A stretch of 64,000 nucleotides of DNA from Leptasterias polaris (Eukaryota; Echinodermata; Asteroidea; Forcipulatida; Asteriidae), in NCBI GenBank assembly GCA_037783415.1, contig JAZGTN010000037.1, forward strand, positions 6,620,501 through 6,684,500. The letters are read 5' to 3'. The position numbers were made by a program, and so were the translations under genes. Numbering within the stretch: position 1 is the stretch's first letter; each line of letters opens with the position of its first letter. Under the pieces are notes generated by a model. It was not told the DNA's origin, ran no database searches, and saw only the letters and a program-made list of their open reading frames with translations. This document shows, in pieces, positions 56,553-64,000 of this stretch.

Positions 56553-57570
56553 CAAATATCGTATCGGTGTTTTCTGTTTGTGTTATCAAGCGGCAATATA
56601 AAGCAACGGCGATTTGTAAGTGTCTGCAAAACGCGTCTTCCTCGAATTTGACTTTAAATCAGACGAGAAAATTTCTCTGGAGGATTGGTAATATGGTATG
56701 ACCTTTACAATCAATGAAACTGACATCGGTATTTTCTTTGCGAATTAACAAGCCCGTACTCTTGGCCGTAATCTATGGTTCAGCGACGACAGTAATTCCA
56801 CAGGGGTGTTTACACGAGGCGACAATCTGAAGAATAACTTTCAAATTATTCATCGATGTAACTTTTCAATTATCTTTGAAATCTTTGTATTCAAGCGGCA
56901 ATTAATTTAATATTGGTGCAGCTGTACCACTTGAGGACTATATCAAAACACGGCTGTCAGTCAATCGAAATGATAATCACTTAAATAAAATGACAAGCTT
57001 GCATTTTTGTTTTCATTTTGCAATGTTTAGCTCATCAGACGTTGACACGAAATGAACAATGGCGCCATCGATCGTACTTCAAGCTCACGTCATTTTTTTC
57101 GTTTTTCAATGTTTTCGTTTTTCTTGTTCATAGCCTTAAGTGCGTAGAAAAAAAATCATTAATTTAGATTTTTAGAAATAATTAATTTAAGAAGAAAAAT
57201 GAAAGTCAGGAATTTTGTGCAGGTCCATTTTATACGTCGAGCTTAATATTTAAATTGCTGCGGTTGAATGAACGATGCTTTATTCAATAGCATTTTTTTC
57301 AAAAGCTGTATTTGCTTGAAATATGACTGCGGTTCAGACGGGAATATTTCTGTGGCATGAACTTTCATGAACTTTTATGAACTTTTATATTCAGAATATA
57401 TGTTTTGTTGGATCTAACCTTCTTTGTTTCGAAGTTTTACCTTCAAGTAACTTAAATAAACAGCAATACTGCCTGAGAACGTTCACGGGCAGACAAACAC
57501 TCACTCTTTATCATGTTTCAAATTGATATTAATTTTGGCTTGAACAAAAAAAAGTTCACTGACTTTACCG
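56553..57570. other. Intron sequence, nothing recognised
   Basis: AT-rich P450 intron sequence with no element identified. Confidence 0.5.
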
Positions 57571-57577
57571 ACTATTC

Positions 57578-57760
57578 TTGCTCTAATGTTGGCAGTCTCC
57601 CTATTTTGTCTATATCTTTTTGACAGTCATAAGCCACACAACAGGTTAAGGATACTGCCAACATTAGGGCTAGATAGCTCAGTTGGTAGAGCGCCCGCAC
57701 GTTAATCCGGAGGTCGCAGGTTGAAGTCCTACCCTGGTCAATTTGTCTTTGTTCAATCAA
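57578..57760 (+). mobile_element. tRNA-derived SINE with adjacent inverted repeat
   Basis: A box TAGCTCAGTTGG at 57675-57686 and a degenerate B box GGTTGAAGTCC at 57719-57729 are in tRNA spacing, followed by TTTGTCTTTGTTCAATCAAC. Just upstream, CTAATGTTGGCAGT at about 57583 and ACTGCCAACATTAG at about 57653 form a 14-bp inverted repeat. It looks tRNA-like by eye, but the acceptor stem is not complementary. Confidence 0.65.
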
Positions 57761-57999
57761 CCCAAATTGTTTGAAAATTAGATCAGTACACACTTTGTAC
57801 TAGAAAAAGATTTACTAAATGTCAATCTCCACTGTTCATAACCTTAAATCCTTTTCACTGTATGGATTATCTAACGGATCAACTTAATCCTTTGTGATCC
57901 TCCAAACTGATCGATGCTCACGGGAGATTCAATTAAAAAGAACTCATGGACTGAAATTTGAAGAGGAAAAAAGAGAGGGGAAAAATGTCAAAAGTTAAC

Positions 58000-58147
58000 C
58001 TTGGTCCGGCGGAGAAAGGTAGGAAGGCATGAGGGGAACGGTTGACGCAATTCTCCGGGGAGAACCGCTCGGGGCTAAACACCTGCGGAGCGTCCCAGAC
58101 CGTTGGGTTGAGATGAAGTCCGCTCATAGAAATATACACCGTAGTAT
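58000..58147 (-). CDS. Cytochrome P450 (CYP4-like), penultimate exon
   Basis: Acceptor TTTCTTCTTCAG ends at 58148 and donor CCAAG|GTTAAC lies at 58000/57999. The exon gives [14 protein letters not shown], then V-W, then F-S-P-E-R-F (the P-E-R-F motif) and [10 protein letters not shown]. It joins the last exon in phase 2 across a 2.17-kb intron that contains a SINE and two repeats. Upstream exons with the I helix and E-x-x-R motif were not found between 58148 and the window end. They may lie beyond it, or the gene may be truncated. Confidence 0.85.
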
Positions 58148-58409
58148 CTGAAGAAGAAATGGTAAACGAAAAAAGGTCTTCAGGATGGATTGTTCTAATT
58201 ATGTCCTTGGAAGATCTACTATTATTATTGTTTACTGAACAGAAACAGTGACGACTGCAGGCATTTATCACAATAAAGATAACAACAATGGATATTTGGT
58301 AGCCCATGTACCGGCCAATTTGGACGCTCGTGGCGCATGGACATTATTACCCTGGTAACTGGGTCATTTAGTTCATTCCTTAAACAATCTCGACTCCCTG
58401 GCGAGTACA

Positions 58410-58965
58410 CATTGAAGTATTCAACAGCTTCACTGGCTCCCAGTCTGTCAAAGAATTAAATTCAAAATCATTTTGCTTGCCTGGAAAGCTATGAATGATA
58501 GGGCTCCTCCCTATCTCAAAGAAATTCTCTCACCATATACGCCAACTCGCAATCTTCGCTCTACAAACCAACTTCTTTTAACTGTCCCTAATACAACCAC
58601 TTCCAACGGCGTTCGCGCTTTTTCTGTATCTGCACCCACTCTCTGGAACTCTCTTCCTTTACATATCCGAGCTACAAAGTCTCTGGACATTTTCAAAACA
58701 TTGCTAAAAACTCACCTGTTCAATATTTATTATGATTGACTATCTGTTTGTTATTTTTTCCACTTGTTTTTGCCGACACATTTATGTAAATCTGTTTTAT
58801 TCAATGTGCTCTTATTTCTTTCTAAGCTACGTAATTTGTAATCTTTTTGGTTACTCTTTCTGTTTTTTGTTTTTGTTTGGTTTTTTATGCGCCTCGGAAT
58901 AAGTTTAGTCTTAGATAGATGGCGCTTTACAAGTTTTAATTATTATTATTTTATTATTAAGATAT
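58410..58965 (+). mobile_element. Truncated LINE (CR1/L2-like), RT C-terminus and 3' tail
   Basis: From about 58418 the frame reads Q-Q-L-H-W-L-P-V-C-Q-R-I-K-F-K and L-A-W-K-A-M-N-D-R-A-P-P-Y-L, then W-N-S-L-P near its end, with a stop at 58739. These are the hallmark last residues of CR1/L2-like reverse transcriptases. The 3' untranslated part ends GGCGCTTTACAAG with an (ATT)n tail at 58937-58963. The 5' part including RT palm and endonuclease is absent. Confidence 0.85.
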
Positions 58966-59029
58966 ATGGCACACCAAGCTAAACCAACCACAATAACAAT
59001 GTCTGCCCTCACATGTACACATATACTCA

Positions 59030-59555
59030 TAAGAGAAGAGAAGCTATTAAAGGTGTCTCTTGCTCAAGGACACACGTGTCATGACTGGGATTCGAACCCA
59101 CAGCCTGATGGTACCCATTTACTCCTAAGAAAAGAGAAGCTTTTAAAGTTGTCTCTTGCTCAAGGACACACGTGTCATGACTGGGATTCGAACCCACAGC
59201 CTGATGGTACCCATTTACTCCGTAATAGAAGAGAAGCTATTAAAGTTGTCTCTTGCTCAAGGACACACGTGTCATGACTGGGATTCGAACCCACAGCCTG
59301 ATGGTACCCATTTACTCCGTAATAGAAGAGAAGCTATTAAAGTTGTCTCTTGCTCAAGGACACACGTGTCATGACTGGGATTCAAACCCACAACCTGATG
59401 GTACCCATTTACTCCTAAGAAAAGAGAAGCTATTAAAGTTGTCTCTTGCTCAAAGACACGCGTGTCATGACTGGGATTCGAACCCACACACTAATGACTC
59501 AGTCACCAGAACTTGAGTTCCATGCACTATAAACTGCTCGGCCACGACAAGCCAC
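59030..59555 (-). mobile_element. tRNA-derived SINE with five-fold expanded body
   Basis: On the minus strand the head is GTGGCCGAGCAGTT (A box, 59545-59532) followed by GTGGGTTCGAATCCCAGTCA (B box). The body GACACGTGTGTCCTTGAGCA...GAGTAAATGGGTACCATCAG with the B-box phrase is then repeated about five times with a 95-97-bp period (59453, 59358, 59261, 59164, 59069). Each unit therefore carries its own B box. The overlapping 87-104-codon frames are by-products. Confidence 0.85.
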
Positions 59556-59764
59556 AAACAAGAAAACAGGTTTCCTAACGTTTGTACCCGTGTCCCATTT
59601 TACAAAAATCTTACCAATAATTTTGATTGTTTAGTTTAATTTTTCTTCTTTTAATATCTTCTTCTTCATATTTTTCATTTTACTCTCTACTTTTTTTTTA
59701 ACAATAATTTTGGATCAAGATAAGCCTTAATCAAATTGGACCATCATCCTGTACAGAAATCAGA

Positions 59765-60865
59765 TAGTAATTATACGGTTTTATTTTATTTATTTTTATT
59801 TATTTATTTTATTACACTTCACACTGGCAAAACACTAAAAGGAATAAAAGATACAATCCTAAAAATATAACTATGACTGAGACTATAAAAATAGGTACAA
59901 GTATTTAAAATTGTATAAAATACAGAGCCAGTGAGTGGTAAGGAGGAACAGGTGACCAGCACCTCTACAAGGCCGTCCTTCCACAAAAATTGTCAACAAG
60001 TACCCCGCCCTTCAATTCTGAAAAATAAAATTAAAAGAGGCGCGTTCAGGCTTAACAGACAATCACATACGACAACAGGGGCAACAGCAGTGCGACACTC
60101 AGGTACACAAATCATCTGCTGAGAAACTAGCGCCAAATTTGTCTTTATAAAAATGTAACAGATGAGTCTTAAATGACGACAACGAAGCTCCCGATCTGGC
60201 TAACAGAGGAAGTTGGTTCCAGATTGGGACTATCCGCTGGAAATAAAAAGACTTGTGCGATTTAGTTTTACAACGAGGAACAGATAACATGAAGGGATCA
60301 GAGGAAAGTCTGGTGGCAGGACGGCCCTGGGTCACATTAAAATTTACATAACTATTAATATTCATGTCCATTTGACCAATAGTACATTTAAAAAAGAGTA
60401 TTAAATCACATATTTCTCTTCTGTAAGACAGTGGTAAAATGTCAAGACGCTCTAAACGTGACTTATAGTCTTCCTGGGGACGATTTAAAATAAATTTAGT
60501 AGCCCGTCTTTGAATACCTTCGACAATCCTAATATTACGTTTAGATGTTCCACTCCACACTGAACTACAATATTCCAAGTCACTTCTAATTAATGCAGAA
60601 TAAAGAGTTTTGGAAACTCTGCAGGGAGCATCATAACCAATTATTGTACAAGCAATTTGTGCGACACGCTGTCAAAGGTTTTGGAAAAGTCTAGATGAAT
60701 CACATCAACCTGCCCAGCATTGTCCAAGGCACCACTGACCTCTTGATAAACAGACAAAAGCTGAGAAACCGTGGAGCGGCCTTTGACAAACCCATGTTGC
60801 AAATGATGTAATTCACCCTGGATAACAGGAAAAACTGCATTAAAAAACAGACATGGTCAGTAATT
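59765..60865 (-). mobile_element. LINE remnant with internally deleted reverse transcriptase
   Basis: On the minus strand, 60835-60650 encodes H-G-F-V-K-G-R-S-T-V-S-Q-L-L and V-I-H-L-D-F-S-K-T-F-D-S-V-S-H-K-L-L, which are RT palm blocks. A break follows at about 60640. Then 60578-60099 encodes an intact 159-codon C-terminal segment (Y-C-S-S-V-W-S, I-Q-R-R-A-T-K-F-I, L-P-L-S-Y-R-R-E-I, W-N-Q-L-P). The Y-x-D-D segment between is missing. The 3' end runs to the A/T-rich tail near 59770. Confidence 0.8.
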
Positions 60866-62342
60866 ACTCAACAAGAATGTGGGTCAATTGAAATAAATAA
60901 ACAGAGGAATTCAACAGTAAACGAAACATTTTTGAAGGACTTGAAGATACAAAAATCTAGGTTATACGCGGTGTCAAGTTGGAACTAATTGGAAATGTAT
61001 ATATTTTCCACATTTAATTCTCTGTTATGCATCGTATCGCGTTCGGTTTATCTGGACTAAGTCTTATAATAGTTATGATAATTAACTTGTTAACACTTGT
61101 GAAGAGGCTCACGCCCACGAAAAACTTTAAAATGACACGAGTTCCACTGTACAAATAATAATAATAATAATTGACTAACCAGGGTTATCTCACAATGAGA
61201 AGTTTAAGCTTCCACAATCCTTCGAGGAAACGTGGTAAATAATATCACAAAACTAAATCAGGAAAATGTCATTTAAAAGCAGGTTTTTTATGCCCCTGGA
61301 TCCTGAATCGGTCACGTGATTTATGAAATAATATGATATGCTATAGGTTGCTTCGCTGGAATCTTTATTATCAATTTTGTGTATACTTATATTTCAATTT
61401 GACACAAGCAGTTGTTATTTTGTTGTGTTGTGGTGTTTTATTTAGATAAAATTTTTATTGTTATTATTTCACGTTTCAAGCGTGACCGGAAAAATGGCCA
61501 TAACGAAATTATTGTAAAAAAATTGCTTCAAGAAAAGTGAGCGAACGTTTGTCTGCTTTTTAATTTCTACTATTTACGTCATTATAATTAATTTGACGGT
61601 GAAATTCTGTGTGGGAATGGGAAAACCACAGCTTTGGTTTGGGCTGATGGGCTAAGGCTTTGTCAATTATTTTGAAAACATGCGTTCCTTACGGGGCTTC
61701 AATTAGGCGGACGGAGCTCACACACCCAAGCCCAAGCCACGGTTTCCGAAAAGGGCAATTACAAATCATTTGCAACAGCTATTTCTCCCCCACCCTAAAC
61801 AAGTTAAAATAATTTGATTTTGAAGGAGTCATCGATTTAAGTTTAATCATTTAGAGAGCGTCTGTTCACGTTTGATGCTATCCCACAGAGGTTTAGACAG
61901 TCGTTGACCGTCGTTGTCAATAAAACAACAAAGAGCTTTGTTAAAACATCGTCACTTGGAATGTTTTCTGTTTTGAGCTCATGATGTTTCCTTCATTGGC
62001 TAATCGAAAATGTGAGTTGAAGTTGCGAGAGGAATACAGGCTATTTTTGACGCTTTCTTCGATACTGATTGGATAAGCTGTAATGGAAAGTATCGATTCT
62101 TGTGTGTGAAAGGCGAGAGATAAGAGGATAAAAATTACTAACGACGAATTGTTTTAGAAACACCCGTGGCGATTTACCGGCTCGTGGTTGGAAATTGTTA
62201 CAAATTCAGTGCTTTTTCAAAGGGTTGTAGACTATTATAGTCTGTCCGAACATTTCTTTGTTAGAAACACCCCCCCGCTTAAAGACTTTCAATGATTAAC
62301 TGTGTAACATTTTGGATTAAATTTATTAAACGTTTAGAATAT
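60866..62342. other. No gene recognised
   Basis: AT-rich. A fragment CGGAGCTCACACACCCAAGC with GGTTTCCGAAAAGGGC at about 61715-61765 may be half of the GGAGCC hairpin family (30268-30412). (AAT)n at 61157-61170. Confidence 0.45.
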
Positions 62343-62358
62343 TAATCTTCCCGTCAAC

Positions 62359-62417
62359 CATAATCTCTTGACCCTTCATCCTAGCCCATAATCTCTTGAC
62401 CCTTCATCCTAGCCCAT
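62359..62417. repeat. Perfect 28-bp tandem duplication
   Basis: CATAATCTCTTGACCCTTCA with TCCTAGCC occurs twice in direct succession. Confidence 0.9.
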
Positions 62418-62551
62418 TGTTCGCAGCTATTGCACAACTATTAGATGGAAGGTGAAGTCAAGTATGTGTTAAAAAAGAAGGGAAGTCGAGGCTATACACG
62501 CTAATGGCGGATAGGGAAAGTAGCGAATAAATACTTCTCTTCCCCGGGGGG

Positions 62552-62764
62552 TATAGACGATGTGACCTCTGACGTCATTTGAAAATCATAACATGATGCG
62601 CGCGCATGTCGCCGGGCAAAACCTTTGTGTACTTGACAGCCAGCTAGAAAGTACACGCAATATTACCATGACTACGCGTCTTTTTGCCCGGCGGAACATG
62701 ACTTGGACAACAGACTTGTCAACAGAGGGCGGTTTGAATGTAAACAGAGGTCACATCGTCTATA
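62552..62764. mobile_element. Palindromic element with TATAGACGATG ends
   Basis: TATAGACGATGTGACCTCTG at the left and CAGAGGTCACATCGTCTATA at the right are perfect 20-bp inverted repeats. Further inside, ATGTCGCCGGGCAAAA pairs with TTTTTGCCCGGCGGAACAT. The phrase CCCCGGGGGGTATA occurs on both outer sides (62542-62555 and 62774-62787). Confidence 0.85.
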
Positions 62765-62787
62765 AATGGGTATCCCCGGGGGGTATA

Positions 62788-63690
62788 AAAGACCCCAACT
62801 ATATGTGTAGATCAATAAATGTATCCATACCACCGTGATAATAATGTCTTCATATTATTTGTTTCGTTCTTCTTCATTTTCCGTTTCGGGCAAGATTTGA
62901 AGAACAAATTAATCGTGTTTCACTGTATTTTTCTTCTCTTAAAAGAATCACTTTTCCCACAGGTCCATTTCAAATTAGGCAATTTTGGGGGGAAAGTTGG
63001 CCCATCTCTGTGTTCTCCCATTTTGTTGACCTCGGTATTTCTTTTTGCGACGTCTCCGTATGCTGATGTGCGAAATCGAACTGAACGCACTCTCGGTTCC
63101 TACTGTTATATTCCTCAGTGTGAACGGGTATAGGTGGACACGCTCGCACACAAACCACTTCAAATAAGACCCCAAATGCACCACCAATGCCTTATCGACA
63201 TCCTATAAAACTCATGAACCCCCTTGAAATATTTTTTAGTTACACAAGTCGTTGGGGTCTACTTGTCTTGTGTAACTTCAGCCAGAAAAACCTGTAATAC
63301 CCCAAACGACTGAAACTTAATTTCCCGTGAGATCCTCCCGAGAAAAATAGTTTCCCCGAAGTCATTATTTGTGTAAGAGGATACACCACTATACTTGAAG
63401 CAGCCAGAACCCCGTCAATATTGTTATCAATTAATATTTAATTACATTTTTTCTTCACATGTTTGGTTGTTATAAATCTTGTTAAATAAAACTCTTCCCC
63501 AGTGTGGATATAAAATCCACAGACGATATTCTATGACCTGTACCGTCTGAAAGCGTCGATCCCGAGCAGTTTGAAATAGTGACAAAATATCTTTCAGTCA
63601 GTCTTGAACACCGCCCCTCCCCCTCAGAAAAAAGAAAAAACCCACCATATTTTACCCTGTTGTCTTATCTTGTTTGTTGGGGTATTTGTG
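62788..63690. other. No gene recognised
   Basis: A 104-codon frame at 62819-63133 has a hydrophobic, unassigned product and no supporting signals. Confidence 0.4.
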
Positions 63691-63695
63691 TGTTT

Positions 63696-63835
63696 GCTTC
63701 CCCCCCCCCGTTTTGTTGGTTGTTTGTTATTGTTGTTGGTTGTTATTGTTGTTGTTGTTGTTTTTCTTCCCTTTTCCGGGGGGGTGGGGTGTCCTTTTTC
63801 GGGGGGTGGGGTGGTGGTGAATAATTTCTCCCCCC
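63696..63835. repeat. Low-complexity GTT and GGGG/CCCC tract
   Basis: A C run, (GTT)n and several G runs follow one another. Frames in both directions here are low-complexity artefacts. Confidence 0.8.
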
Positions 63836-64000
63836 TTGTTTGCAATGAACGCACCGTGCGAACATAGCCTACTGTTGAAATTTTCATCAATATTTGAGAT
63901 AGGTTTTCAATGGAAAATAATGAGGAAGTGTTTATTCACATGTTTGGATGTTCTTATCAGGTTGTGGGTATGTTAGTGAAATTTCTTCAACTTTGACATT

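Noticed and set aside
57664..57737. tRNA gene on the plus strand
   Set aside because: A and B boxes are spaced like a tRNA, but the acceptor stem does not pair and the T arm is degenerate; SINE-type sequence follows.
59156..59516. Repetitive proteins with T-C-H-D-W-D-S-N-P-Q-P repeats
   Set aside because: They are translations of the expanded SINE body.
63624..63890. Thr/Pro-rich or Val-rich proteins on both strands
   Set aside because: The tract of C, GTT and G runs creates frames in every direction.

Overview
This window looks like animal nuclear DNA, AT-rich, gene-poor and packed with mobile-element remains. I think an echinoderm, probably a sea star, is the most likely source. That is inference from three things: a Ty3/gypsy element with the protease-integrase order known from deuterostome Gmr1-like elements, tRNA-derived SINE and terminal-inverted-repeat families that I associate with echinoderm genomes, and intron-split genes with ordinary GT-AG junctions. 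There are no bacterial operons, rRNA genes or CRISPR arrays. Almost all short open frames in the window are accidental or lie inside repeats.

Three cellular genes can be supported. (1) At 16.9-18.7 kb on the minus strand is a two-exon secreted precursor. Exon 1 encodes a signal peptide, a basic region with dibasic sites and an acidic linker. Exon 2, about 1 kb away and free of any long open frame, encodes a six-cysteine C-terminal domain. I do not recognise this protein, and it is the best candidate for something undescribed. (2) At 40.7-41.5 kb on the plus strand are two consecutive exons of an arylsulfatase B-like gene; the second carries an in-frame stop. (3) At 55.6-58.15 kb on the minus strand are the last two exons of a cytochrome P450 (CYP4-like), with the haem-binding signature assembled across the intron.

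Layout: 1-3.0 kb is the 5' part of a minus-strand Gmr1-like LTR retrotransposon (broken gag, open protease-integrase frame, primer binding site, LTR). 5-9 kb holds short DNA elements, a decayed large ORF of a repetitive protein family and a Penelope-like reverse transcriptase fragment. 9-16.8 kb is a series of short inverted-repeat elements and three hairpins. 16.9-18.7 kb is the secreted-precursor gene. 19-23 kb has degenerate telomere-like repeats, a 46-bp minisatellite with higher-order structure and a complete solo LTR with 5-bp target duplication. 24-36 kb is repeats, including a perfect 170-bp duplication and a 1.5-kb foldback element. 36-39 kb has two candidate first exons. 39.9-42.4 kb is the sulfatase exons bracketed by two copies of one DNA transposon. 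42.7-55 kb is duplications, short elements and little else. 55.6-58.2 kb is the P450. 58.4-60.9 kb is two truncated LINEs around an expanded SINE. 61-64 kb is mostly featureless, with one palindromic element.

No operon-like logic links the genes. The dominant biology is transposable elements inserting in introns and in one another. Boundaries of decayed repeats are approximate, and family assignments rest on recognition without database search.
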